Shown in pieces: positions 12,080 through 24,173 of a DNA stretch of 64,000 nucleotides (its first letter is position 1; each line of letters begins with the position of its first letter). Below the pieces are notes generated by a model, which made no database searches, had not been told where the DNA came from, and worked only from the letters and a program-made list of their open reading frames with translations. The DNA is from Hyaloperonospora brassicae (lineage: Eukaryota; Oomycota; Peronosporomycetes; Peronosporales; Peronosporaceae), in NCBI GenBank assembly GCA_947650285.1, contig CANTFL010001448.1:248001-312000 (forward strand), given 5' to 3'. The position numbers and the translations under genes are program-made.

Positions 12080-13860
12080 ATGAACCCTTGGTCCACTACT
12101 TCTTCGCCACAGAGATCTGCCTTGGACTCGTCGGCATTAACCTGTGAGGATCTTCCCGACACGTTTTCCCCTTACCCGAATCTACTGTTCTTCAATATAA
12201 GGTCGACGGATCCTGACTTGCCGGATGTTGTACAGGCAGATGCGACGATCCCCACAACGCTGGTCGCCCGTCGGATGTCGACGGATCCTGCCTCGTATCA
12301 AACTGCGCAGGCGAATTCCGAGATCCTCTCTCAATTCGCGTGGTGATCTAGTCGCGGTTCCAAGTCGCCAGGAGGTTTCGTAACCGTTACCCCGCTTGTT
12401 CGAATAGATCGAAACCCAGCAAACGATGATGGAACAGTACCGATTGCTGGAAGCACGTTTGAGAGATAAAAGATCCCGCAATGATAAGCTTGAAAAGAGA
12501 TTGCGGGATCTACATACGTCCGCGGCTCCATTTGTGCTTCACATCCAAAGAAATATGATCAGTTGCGTCAGGATATTCTCAAGGCGGCTCGGAAGCGTAA
12601 AGGCTAACACCAAAAAATACTTTCGCGCCCAGATCTGGCCGAAGAGATAATGCAGCTCAAAATTGCGCTCTACAAGGCCAAGATCAAGCGGCACGTAATC
12701 CAAGACAGGCTCCAACTGCAGATGGCATCAGCGCATAAAAATTTGGCTTCCGCTACAGATAGGCTGAGTGTTTCTAACCAGTCTCAAGCTTAGCTTCGGC
12801 GCCAACGTGCCGTCACCGCCAAACTTACGAAGAAACTTTCGATCCAGAACAAAGAGCTCATTCGATATTAAGAATTAGTCGGCTATCTGGAGATTGAGCG
12901 GGCTCAAGCGATTCACGACCGAAATTCGATCCTTGATTCGGTTGCTCGCCTAGCATCCCCGGTACTTCCATCTACCACATCAGATCCACCGGTTACGACA
13001 GCAGATGTAGCTGCTTCTTGACCACTCGTTCCGGCAAACGCGTTCGAGGTAGCGTCTCGACGGATCAACTCACGCCCACTTTTTCCAAGCGATCCCGTAT
13101 GGAATATCTATCGGATCCATCTACCATCAGATCTACTAAGAGGATTTAAGGAGGGAGTACGCCGGGTTTTCCATCCTCCAGATACAGCAAAACGTCGTCG
13201 GGTGGGAACCCGTCAGATTCAGCAATCGGCGGATTAACTAAGCGTCTCCAGACGAAGGGTCAGCCGGATCTAGCTACTGCCGGATCCACTAAGCGATCAC
13301 AAGATCCACCGCGGCGATATCCTTCCTGCGGCAAGCGGAAGTCGCGTATACCGGCGTCGAAGGTTCGGGAAGACTCTGCTGGATTATCTGAAGCTGAGAC
13401 GTTGAACGCTCATTTGCGGTCTCGTTCTTCGGCCCGTCGATCTATAATTACTCCTGCGATCTCAGAAGTGTCACGATCTCCCATTGTCGTAGATTTCTTG
13501 AGTTCAACGTCTTCCATCTCTAACCCGGATCCACCACATTTTGTTTCACCATACTGTGGAAGGTCCAAAAAGCTTTTTTTACAAGTGGATCTGGTTGTTG
13601 AAGCTTCTAGCGATTCGAAGGGAGCTATCAGCGTAAGTTACGGTATTAGCTGCGTAAAGCATGGGTTCCATCCTTGGCTATAAGTCACAGGATTTGTCTA
13701 ATTTAGAAGCTGCTAAGCTCACAAATCTTCTGAAGGGGGTTTAAGGGAAATGGTTAGGTGAAATTTATAATCTAACCCAAAGTGGCATACGGCATGGAAT
13801 ATCATTTGATCTCAATGCATCGGCTGCACTGGCCGACTTGTCACGGCAATAGTGTTGTTT
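12080..13860 (+). pseudogene. Broken coiled-coil gag-like gene of the R2 element
   Basis: Open stretches 12080-12346, 12426-12650 and 13402-13683, then a frame readable to about 13850, chain along one strand with frameshifts and stops between them. The protein starts Ser/Pro-rich, passes through a long Arg/Lys/Glu-rich region with heptad character (YRLLEARLRDKRSRNDKLEK near 12435-12490, more helix to about 12950), then a Ser/Thr/Arg-rich part with repeated GGATCCxx-type DNA, and ends in a more globular segment (SQDLSNLEAAKLTNLLKGV near 13685-13740). I do not recognise a named domain. A retroelement Gag is inferred from its position after an LTR-like repeat and leader. Confidence 0.5.
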
Positions 13861-15765
13861 TGGTGGGTGAAAAGTACATTTTTGCAGATTTGACCACCAA
13901 TAATGCAACATCAAATACGAACTTGATTTGTCACCTTGCACTCAGAGGATCGCGCTTTATAGCGCAGTTTACGGTGATTTGGCACTTGCAAAGGGTAGAT
14001 ACTGCCTTAAGATCAACTTAACGACCTTCTTCCTACATGTTGCAATAAAATCTCATCTCATGATTATTTATTTCAAGATAAATTAACTTTTACGCCTACA
14101 ACGATCCCTCTTCGGCTGTTACATTTATCCTCAACTTTACGACTAAAATTTACCCATAGTTTTCCCTTTAGGCCAGTGGCTCTGAAGTAATCTTTTACGC
14201 TTCTACTCTAATGGTTTAGCCATAACGGTTACATCTTTCCTTACTTGGATGAGTACGTCAACATAATGGTCGTAAACGCTGGACCATCAAATAATTATCA
14301 TATAAAACCGGTGTGATCCTCTCGCTCGGTGCAAAATATCTCCGTGATGAGATATGATGGAATGGGACAGATCTAATTTTATCTAAATGCTCTTGATGTT
14401 AGAAAGAAGTATACGAACGCGATCGAAAATGTCATGCGATCGCACTTGCGATTCACTAGCTACAGTTCTCTACAATCTATAAAGAGACACGGAAATCAGC
14501 AATCGGCTAGGCTAAGGTGTTTATCTGTATCTCTGAGGTCGATAACCATAGAAACGACGAGGTACTATCTTTGACGCGATTCGTGGTGGTAGTTCTGCAG
14601 CGTATACGACTGAGTGCTATCCGACTGGATTTCCGCTACCAGATGAGACAATGGAGGAATAGCCTAGTGTACCCAACTGACCCTATTATTCTGCCAGTGG
14701 ACGTTAATAATATGAATTGCATGTCCCGGGAGATGTGTGAGAATAGAGAGCGCGAGTTAAATAGGTTTCTCCACTTATAGGGATATATATATATCGGTAT
14801 AAATATCTTATATGAAGAGCGATCAGCCTTGTCGTGCTCTTTTACATCTTTTAGCAAGCAGGAGACATGTTTGTGCGTGAAGCTCTTTTAAACATTTCAG
14901 AACATGTTCTGATATCATGTTAAAATTTAGAAATCTAATTACACGGCTGCAAACATGTTATATGACAGCAAGACTATCTTTTAAGTAATTGAACGTGGCG
15001 GATACAATTATTTTCGGTTGTGACCGCGTACCGATTTTGCAAGAAAGAAATATAACCTTGGCCTTTGGATTCTTGGGCACCCTAAGCGGCATCTAAAGCG
15101 CATATGAGTTTCCTAGGATCCTTTACACGCGTATAAGGATGATGTTATCATGTCAATGCCTAAATCTTCAACTCTATTTTCCACTTTGTTGATATGGTGT
15201 AATACATGTGGCTTGTAAATTTTTCTTGCCGTGAAAATAATGCTTTACTAATTCAAAATTTAATATCTATCCATCAAAGGTTCTTCTATGTAATTGTTAA
15301 CGAAGATGGAACAACTTCCTTAATTTAGTGGTCTTCAATTTTCCAAGATTGCTGTGCTGGCTGCTGTGTGCATCTGGGGTACCACATATACATATTTTGT
15401 TTCTCGCCATAGATAACTTCATCATTATCGCCGTTGCTGCTTGTCTAGTGCTAATGACATAACAATACCAATCGTCAAAGCGTCATTCTTCTGAATTCGC
15501 AATTTCTAATTGCTATTGTGACCATCTGTGATATCTGTCGCGCCGACGTTTCGGTTGGTCCGTGATGGGCGAGACACTCACATTATTTTGGTAATAGCGA
15601 TTGTCCTAATACAAATAATAAATGAACATACATACCAATGTGGATACGCAGGCGTACCACACCTAAAAAATTTACGGAATTTGCTGTTGGATATCCTCAT
15701 CCACAAAGTCATCGAGAGCATATTTTGCGATCTCCAAGCCTTAGTTCTAGCTCGCGATTGATTTC
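13861..15765. other. AT-rich DNA, no gene recognised
   Basis: Short open frames only. A possible hairpin GATCGCGC..TTTATAGCGC near 13950 resembles one at 50140-50165. No transposon ends identified. Confidence 0.4.
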
Positions 15766-15769
15766 AACC

Positions 15770-15970
15770 TTCCATTGTCGATAATGCAGCTGGTGCGTTT
15801 CGCCGAACCATCGGTTTATTGATGGATAGATGTGGATATTGTCTATCTTTTTTACGTATCGAGACAAGAAATATAGATCATATTGGCAAATGTGGACCCA
15901 TGTCTGCGCTGGATCATGGGGCAAACTCTGGAGTCTAAATATAGAGTCGATAAAAGAACGAGCAAAGGGT
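15770..15970 (+). pseudogene. Ty3/gypsy reverse-transcriptase palm relic
   Basis: Reads NAAGAFRRTIGLLMDRCGYC followed by a degenerate catalytic stretch. This resembles the NAPaxFxRxM...Y(L/V)DD region of gypsy RTs, but the Asp-Asp pair is gone. Duplicated in reverse at 23826-24173. Only the outermost bases of the arm cover it. Confidence 0.45.
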
Positions 15971-16699
15971 TCTGCTTTAATTTACTCAGGTAATGCAAAT
16001 ATCTGTTTCATCTTGCAAAAGTATTTGGAAACAAAACAATACATGTATTCTTGCGACCGTCTTCCGGAGAGACAAATGCAACATCTGATCGGAAGCACTA
16101 CTAACTCTCTACTGTAATTATTAGAGACCTTACTTATGCACAACAAAATCTTAACCATTGGCACGCCTTGCAATCAACGACATACCAAGAGGATAACTAA
16201 ATGGTACATCGTGACACTTCTACATGATCTGCGATCGCCAGTTATTTTACATCGAGTAGAACAGCGACACGTGATGAGTTTCCGGTAGCGAACATGTGGA
16301 AAAGGAAAATCGTCACGTGGTGTGTAGCGATCCGATAAGAGCCCATACGTCACCTTTGAGGTCTTAAACTCTTGCATGGACGCATTTCAAAAATATCCAT
16401 TTTAACTTACAATACTTATCATTTTTCCGTAAGTCTTTAATTCTCAATTCGTCATGCAGTATCCAAGGTGGAATACCATAAGTCACGCTTGCAACGATGG
16501 AGGCCTCACTATTATATATTATATAATTTTCCAAATCAAGCTGATACATGTTTGAATCATAACGACGCTTTTCTGTATCAATTAAAACTACGCGTAGAAA
16601 GTATATTCAGCTAAGATCAGTGGAAACGATGACATTTATCAAAATTTGGACTATGTACGATCGTGTGTAATGAAGCATGGTCGATACAGGTAATAAAAA

Positions 16700-17560
16700 T
16701 TCATGTTGTGGTGAAGTAGTGATCACAAATTGCTTGTGATATCGACTCTGCACTAGCACCCAGACGTCCGAATATCGGAGGGGTTACTTCGCTATCGTGT
16801 TCAGTTCTTTCTTCACCTTGTGTACCCGTCGTTTGGGCAGGATGCACGCTTCCATATGGACTCGTGCTGATGAAAAACTTGACCGCATTTGGGATGGATT
16901 AGTGGTTGAATGAAAGTCTTCACACGATCATAGGTCATTTTAGGGTGCTCGATACGTGTCACCCTGGTTTATACGAGATTGACTCGTCCAAAGTAGATGC
17001 TTCATTCGTAACCATTCTGAATACCCGAGCTGTCTCGAGATCCTTCACTCTGCGTTCAATCGCAGTCGAAGAGTTTGGAGATATCTTGCACTCCTGGACA
17101 AATTATCCAGGAGTGATCTTCGTAGTTGTGGGATTCCAAACAATCCTACCCGCAAAGAGGAAAGATACGTGTGCACTTATAAGTAAATTGACTTATCATT
17201 AAATGTTATCCTACCAAAGTCTAGACCTCTGGATACTCTTATTGCATTCGTTAGGATAAACCATTACGTGTCGCTATGTGCTGTCGAGATTTGATCTTCC
17301 ATCGTATTCGGTGGTTCACACCATATTACCAAAACATAATCATCGAAAGATTGCGGTTCACGACATCGCGTCACCCGAGACCACGTCACCCAATACCACA
17401 TCCTCTAACATCACGTTACCCAACATCACACACTTCCAAGATCGCATCATCCAAGATCGCACCTTTCAAGATCGGGGTTGAAAATTTCTTCACCCGATAT
17501 CGCGGTGTAGTGCACCCCATTGTGTGGCTCACATCAAAGCAAATCCGTACTTAGTCAGAG
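16700..17560 (+). repeat. R2 family LTR-like repeat, copy 5 (left arm)
   Basis: Shares GTGGTGaAGTAGTGATCACAA, CACCTTGTGTACCCGTCG, CATATGGACTCGTG, CTTGACCGCATTTGGGATGGA and a GACAAATTATCCAGGAGTG block with copies 3 and 4. It is followed at 17345-17480 by imperfect ~15-bp tandem units (CACGTCACCCAATAC, CAAGATCGCATCATC). The same copy occurs in the right arm. Confidence 0.6.
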
Positions 17561-17980
17561 CGTGATCTACGGTCCACACTTCTTTTCGCTACGCTTCACC
17601 ACATTTTCCTTATCGATAAGCCAAGAATTCCACCTGTGCATACTTCACGTAAATTGATTTTATAATGCGCACTGAATGAGTGAGCTAACATTCTTGCGTC
17701 TGGAGAAATGGTAACAGACAACACTATGCCGACTTTTGTACCACGGTGCGTCGACACACGTCCAAATGTTATAATGCTGACTTCACAAGTTACGTCAAAC
17801 GATCCGTCTTGGTCTTCACTCGTCAACACTTTCATTTGCATTCTCTTTGATTGGTTTCATCAAAGTAACATGATTCATATTCAATAACCAATGAATGATT
17901 TACAGTGTTCAAAATCATACACGAATTAGGCATGTCATATCGGTGTTATCGCGCAGTTAATTGTTTAGGCATGCCAACTA

Positions 17981-18066
17981 ATAGAGAGGATTCGACTGAT
18001 GAAATTACCGTATTTGCATAGAGAGGATTCGACTGATGAAATTCCTGTATTTGCATAGAGAGAATT
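17981..18066 (+). repeat. 37-bp tandem repeat (2.3 copies), left arm
   Basis: Units starting ATAGAGAGGATTCGACTGAT at 17981 and 18018, with a third partial unit at 18055. The mirrored copy is at 21703-21789. Confidence 0.8.
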
Positions 18067-18589
18067 CGCATGACCAAATACAAGTATTCACGCGTACAAA
18101 TCTTAGCACAAGTCTTCCATTCGATGTATCTGTCTTTTATCAATTTACTGCCGTGAACTTGCGTTTTTCCATCAACTACGACCATCGAGTAAACACGTGT
18201 AATCTTCTCTGCAATAAATACAATAGGTTTTTGATTGTTTCGCTAATCATATCTTCAAAGAAATTCCTAGGTTCTAGCATCGTCAATCAAGCTATCTCCG
18301 GAGACAATGTCGTGGTCAAAATTAGACCAAGCGTGCACCACCTACGATAAATCCGTTTCTCATACAAGTCATTTGACATATCATTTACTTCCGGGTATCA
18401 TCCCTTCAGTCTCTCGGGCACTCATTGCCTCGTCATCAGCAAGATGTGGTCACGCAACCAGAGAGATGTTCTATACTATCGACTCCCAACAGATCTAGGA
18501 TGGGGATGCTGCCATGACAAAGAAAGATTAAACTATTTTTTTCTTTATAAGTGAATTTCGCTCTCGAGCTGATTCTCCAGGTCATGCGA

Positions 18590-21186
18590 CGACGAATGGA
18601 AGTGGTGCATCTTTTACGCCATTTAGGCTCCCGTATCGATGTCTATATAATGCGTTTAGGCAAAACACTTTCCTGAATTGCATAGATGTCCAATTATGGT
18701 ATTAATTAATTTACTACTGACTCCATTTCACCTAAAAAGGATAACAACACGTTTGGGGATTATCTACCCAGAAGATTTAATTAATTGAAACCATAAGGTG
18801 TCGTCAGGCGTTTATAAAAACCAACTTTGCCATATTACTAATGCCTCGTTTATTTTAATGTTAAGGTCTCAGGTTGTCATATGACCATTACTATCGATAA
18901 AAGCATGTGATAATAGTGGTAACATAAATATACAATGTTTATGTGAAGCCTTGATATCGATTACTAATATATGTTAAATATTGCATGGCACATCTGAAAC
19001 ATCATTTGTAAATTGTTGCGCTCCAAAAATATCATTTGATCGTGCGGCCAATATATTATGAATACGTAAATGACACTCCAGTTGATGAAGATGCGTAATA
19101 TTTACTTCATTCTGTAATTTGACGTAATTGCATCATTGTCCAGATTATTCTTACGAAAGGATATATGCAGTAAAGATAGACTTACAAGGGTCTAGAAACA
19201 CTTTTAATGCTTTTAATGACGAAAAAAACACCGCCTTAGCTAGACTTGGTCATTTTTTCTGCATTTATATTACATTAATACTTCACTTCAGCACTTCATT
19301 TGCGTCTTTGTCCTTTGTTGCCTTACGGTCGATCGTTAGGGTTAACTTTCGACATATTTAGCAAATGGATCCGATACATACAGGTGGAGGCGTTCTATCC
19401 TGTAGATAAGTCGATAAGTGGCTGTAGATTGCAGTAGGTTGCAATCCTCTGATCAAGTGTAAGCTATAGGTATGCTGCCTTCGAAATGGTAAATGTTAGT
19501 ATTCCATCTCTGAAAAACACATTTTTTATCGTCTAGTTAATAGTATAAATGGTCTAGGAACGAGCCCTTTATTTTAATCTCACGTCACCTCGTAATGTAA
19601 TTTCGGTAGAGGAGTATTAAAACATATGTTTACAAGTCTACCCGACAAATATTTTAATAATGGAATAAATTGCACCTTATTAAATGGCACATGAAAAAAA
19701 CTACAAATTATTGCATACGGTTAGAAAAACGTGTAAGATCCGCTGCACGCTTTATAATACAATAACTTCTCTCGACGTATATTTTTGGCACGCAGCGGTT
19801 GTATTGTTTGATAAATACGCGCCTTCGTCTTTACGCTACCTATGATTATTTGGGTCGTGAAGCTAGATCTACTAGGTTCATACTTGTTATCGTCCCGCTA
19901 GATTAAATTTCGAAGCATACACTTAGTCGAGTAATCATCATAGCGAATAATATTTAATAATGTCATCGAATTTAACAAAAGGTGATAATTTTGTCTAAAC
20001 ATTTGCGATAAAATCAAAGATGCAGCGAGCCTTAAGGTGGCGTACAGGAGTCGACCTGAAATTAGTGGCAGCTTTTCAACGTTATGCCAGAATATTTACC
20101 GTCAATAAATACATATGAACTATATGCTGGTTATAATATACGTTATCAAATTTGTGGAATGTATACTCGTTTATTGTTCCACATTACTCGTTCCCCTTAA
20201 GTATAACATCATGGTACTAAGAGCTATCCTCCGAAGTAAGAACTGGTTTACGGCTTGCATTAGGAGTCGCTAAATCAGGTAGATTGTACGCAAATGGTGA
20301 TTGCTTAATCCTCATAATTTTTATAGCTATTAAGTCCCAATAATTAGACGCAGACAAGTGATCCCTATTGTAATAAGGCACTATGCGTGTCCCTGATGAC
20401 AATTTGCAAGGTTTGGACACTTACTCCGGTACTAACCGTATACTTATGTGGACTAGGGAGCACAGAAAGATGTCGGTAATATCATTTGGTGATAATGTGA
20501 TGTGTATATTTAATAATCTTACATCATTTTTCTATAAATTTAGTGCACCTAACTATAAATACATTTTCAATCAGATGTAAATCTTACCTATTTTCTCACC
20601 ACTGATGGAGTGTCTCCAACATTTGGAGCCACGATGGCATATCGCAGTCTATGTTTAAGTAAACGCGTTCAGCGGATAATAGTATTCTTCATCAATTTAT
20701 CTTACCGGTAAAACCATTCGGGTATTTTAAAGACTCAACTATGATTAGTCAGATAAATGTGATAAATATAGTGTGCCATGACAGTTACATTATGTATTTC
20801 TCAATTATGATGTCACACGAGAACTCTGCTTGCTACAATATGTGTTTGTCGTATTGAATGTGTAGGGTAACTCTTCGACAATACCTCTGACACGTGTACA
20901 ACAGCAGACTGTAATTATCACCTTCTCTGCTATTTTACATCCTTGTTAACTTGTAAAGTTCTATAGATATGATTAGGAAATATACTTTACACTTTGTGAT
21001 AAAAAATCTTGGAAATTGAATGGACACGTGGCTTCCATTTGATCAAGTTTAGCATCATGCCCATCAACAGTCCATTCATAGTATCACGAGATGTGGAAAC
21101 ATTTTCTCCTTCATCATTGATTAATAAAATATTGTTTATTCTGCCCGCCATCTTCCGTACAAAATCACTTGCGTATGTCATCGCAT
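18590..21186. other. Spacer between the inverted-repeat arms
   Basis: AT-rich, short open frames only (for example 19128-19361 +, 20987-21256 -). No gene recognised. Weak similarity between the two arms may continue a short way into both spacer edges (GTCATGCGA(C/T)GAC). Confidence 0.4.
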
Positions 21187-21702
21187 GACCTGGAGAATCA
21201 GCTCGAGAGCGAACTTTACACATAAAGAAAAAAATAGTATAACCTTTCTTTGTCATGGCAGCATCCCCATCCTAGATCTGTTGGGAGTCGATAGTATAGA
21301 ACATCTCTATGGTTGCGTGACCACATCTTGCTGATGACGAGGCAATGATTGCCCGAGAGACTGAAGGGATGATACCCGGAAGTAAATGATATGTCAAATG
21401 ACTTGTATGAGAAACGGATTTATCGTAGGTGGTGCACGCTTGGTCTAATTTTGACCACGACATTGTCTCCGGAGATAGCTTGATTGACGATGCTAGAACC
21501 TAGGAATTTCTTTGAAGATACGATTAGCGAAACAATCAAAAACCTATTGTATTTATTGCAGAGAAGATTACACGTGTTTACTCGATGGTCGTAGTTGATG
21601 GAAAAACGCAAGTTCACGGCAGTAAATTGATAAAAGACAGATACATCGAATGGAAGACTTGTGCTAAGATTTGTACGCGTGAATACTTGTATTTGGTCAT
21701 GC

Positions 21703-21789
21703 GAATTCTCTCTATGCAAATACAGGAATTTCATCAGTCGAATCCTCTCTATGCAAATACGGTAATTTCATCAGTCGAATCCTCTCTAT
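21703..21789 (-). repeat. 37-bp tandem repeat, right arm
   Basis: Mirror of 17981-18066, with TGCAAATAC(A/G)GTAATTTCATC-type units on this strand. Confidence 0.75.
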
Positions 21790-22229
21790 TAGTTGGCATG
21801 CCTAAACAATTAACTGCGCGATAACACCGATATGACATGCCTAATTCGTGTATGATTTTGAACACTGTAAATCATTCATTGGTTATTGAATATGGATCAT
21901 GTTACTTTGATGAAACCAATCAAAGAGAATGCAAATGAAAGTGTTGACGAGTGAAGACCAAGACGGATCGTTTGACGTAACTTGTGAAGTCAGCATTATA
22001 ACATTTGGACGTGTGTCGACGCACCGTGGTACAAAAGTCGGCATAGTGTTGTCTGTTACCATTTCTCCAGACGCAAGAATGTTAGCTCACTCATTCAGTG
22101 CGCATTATAAAATCAATTTACGTGAAGTATGCACAGGTGGAATTATTGGCTTATCGATAAGGAAAATGTGGTGAAGCGTAGCGAAAAGAAGTGTGGACCG
22201 TAGATCACGCTCTGACTAAGTACGGATTT

Positions 22230-23062
22230 GCTTTGATGTGAGCCACACAATGGGGTGCACTACACCGCGATATCGGGTGAAGAAATTTTCAACCCCGATC
22301 TTGAAAGGTGCGATCTTGGATGATGCGATCTTGGAAGTGTGTGATGTTGGGTAACGTGATGTTAGAGGATGTGGTATTGGGTGACGTGGTCTCGGGTGAC
22401 GCGATGTCGTGAACCGCAATCTTTCGATGATTATGTTTTGGTAATATGGTGTGAACCACCGAATACGATGGAAGATCAAATCTCGACAGCACATAGCGAC
22501 ACGTAATGGTTTATCCTAACGAATGCAATAAGAGTATCCAGAGGTCTAGACTTTGGTAGGATAACATTTAATGATAAGTCAATTTACTTATAAGTGCACA
22601 CGTATCTTTCCTCTTTGCGGGTAGGATTGTTTGGAATCCCACAACTACGAAGATCACTCCTGGATAATTTGTCCAGGAGTGCAAGATATCTCCAAACTCT
22701 TCGACTGCGATTGAACGCAGAGTGAAGGATCTCGAGACAGCTCGGGTATTCAGAATGGTTACGAATGAAGCATCTACTTTGGACGAGTCAATCTCGTATA
22801 AACCAGGGTGACACGTATCGAGCACCCTAAAATGACCTATGATCGTGTGAAGACTTTCATTCAACCACTAATCCATCCCAAATGCGGTCAAGTTTTTCAT
22901 CAGCACGAGTCCATATGGAAGCGTGCATCCTGCCCAAACGACGGGTACACAAGGTGAAGAAAGAACTGAACACGATAGCGAAGTAACCCCTCCGATATTC
23001 GGACGTCTGGGTGCTAGTGCAGAGTCGATATCACAAGCAATTTGTGATCACTACTTCACCAC
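22230..23062 (-). repeat. R2 family LTR-like repeat, copy 6 (right arm, reverse)
   Basis: Near-identical reverse copy of 16700-17560, including its downstream short tandem array at about 22300-22440. Confidence 0.6.
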
Positions 23063-23825
23063 AACATGAATTTTTATTACCTGTATCGACCATGCTTCAT
23101 TACACACGATCGTACATAGTCCAAATTTTGATAAATGTCATCGTTTCCACTGATCTTAGCTGAATATACTTTCTACGCGTAGTTGTAATTGATACAGAAA
23201 AGCGTCGTTATGATTCAAACATGTATCAGCTTGATTTGGAAAATTATATAATATATAATAGTGAGGCCTCCATCGTTGCAAGCGTGACTTATGGTATTCC
23301 ACCTTGGATACTGCATGACGAATTGAGAATTAAAGACTTACGGAAAAATGATAAGTATTGTAAGTTAAAATGGATATTTTTGAAATGCGTCCATGCAAGA
23401 GTTTAAGACCTCAAAGGTGACGTATGGGCTCTTATCGGATCGCTACACACCACGTGACGATTTTCCTTTTCCACATGTTCGCTACCGGAAACTCATCACG
23501 TGTCGCTGTTCTACTCGATGTAAAATAACTGGCGATCGCAGATCATGTAGAAGTGTCACGATGTACCATTTAGTTATCCTCTTGGTATGTCGTTGATTGC
23601 AAGGCGTGCCAATGGTTAAGATTTTGTTGTGCATAAGTAAGGTCTCTAATAATTACAGTAGAGAGTTAGTAGTGCTTCCGATCAGATGTTGCATTTGTCT
23701 CTCCGGAAGACGGTCGCAAGAATACATGTATTGTTTTGTTTCCAAATACTTTTGCAAGATGAAACAGATATTTGCATTACCTGAGTAAATTAAAGCAGAA
23801 CCCTTTGCTCGTTCTTTTATCGACT

Positions 23826-24173
23826 CTATATTTCGACTCCAGAGTTTGCCCCATGATCCAGCGTAGACATGGGTCCACATTTGCTAATATGATCTATATT
23901 TCTTGTCTCGATACGTAAAAAAGATAGACAATATCCACATCTATCCATCAATAAACCGATGGTTCGGCGAAAAGCACCAGCTGCATTATAAACAATAGAA
24001 AGGTACGTAAGGATCTGCAATCTTGTTAGTGAAGGCCAGGCGCAATCTTGAATAGATTGCTCCAACGTGTGGCGCTCATACCACGAAGTTTCCACCTGTC
24101 GGCGGTAGAAGTTCGAAGCATTACTAGCAAGGTGTTGGCCGAGAACATCGATCTTAATTTCATAAGGCCGCAA
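23826..24173 (-). pseudogene. Ty3/gypsy reverse-transcriptase relic
   Basis: A 115-codon open frame with SIVYNAAGAFRRTIGLLMDR in its middle, resembling the gypsy RT palm region before the Y-x-D-D motif. The expected DD is replaced by a run reading IETRNID. The upstream half extends past the inverted-repeat arm, so the right side preserves more of the old element than the left. Weak family assignment. Confidence 0.45.

Larger units (their letters stand above)
15770..18589 (+). repeat. Left arm of large inverted repeat
   Basis: This arm is the near-identical reverse complement of 21187-23990. All short open frames recur at mirrored positions with only isolated changes (for example I/V, L/I and R/I in frames near 18250-18470). 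Roughly 99% identity inside the arm, with a few more differences at the outer edge (15770-15950), beyond which similarity fades. The spacer is about 2.6 kb. Confidence 0.85.
21187..23990 (-). repeat. Right arm of large inverted repeat
   Basis: Reverse complement of 15770-18589, with the same R2 repeat (about 22230-23062) and tandem repeat in mirrored order. See the left arm. Intra-arm frames of 60-104 codons appear twice only because of the duplication and lack recognisable domains. Confidence 0.85.

Noticed and set aside
17596..17841. 81-codon frame present in both inverted-repeat arms (also 21929-22174) as a conserved gene
   Set aside because: Duplicated with the arm as a whole. No recognisable domain and no divergence pattern suggesting selection.
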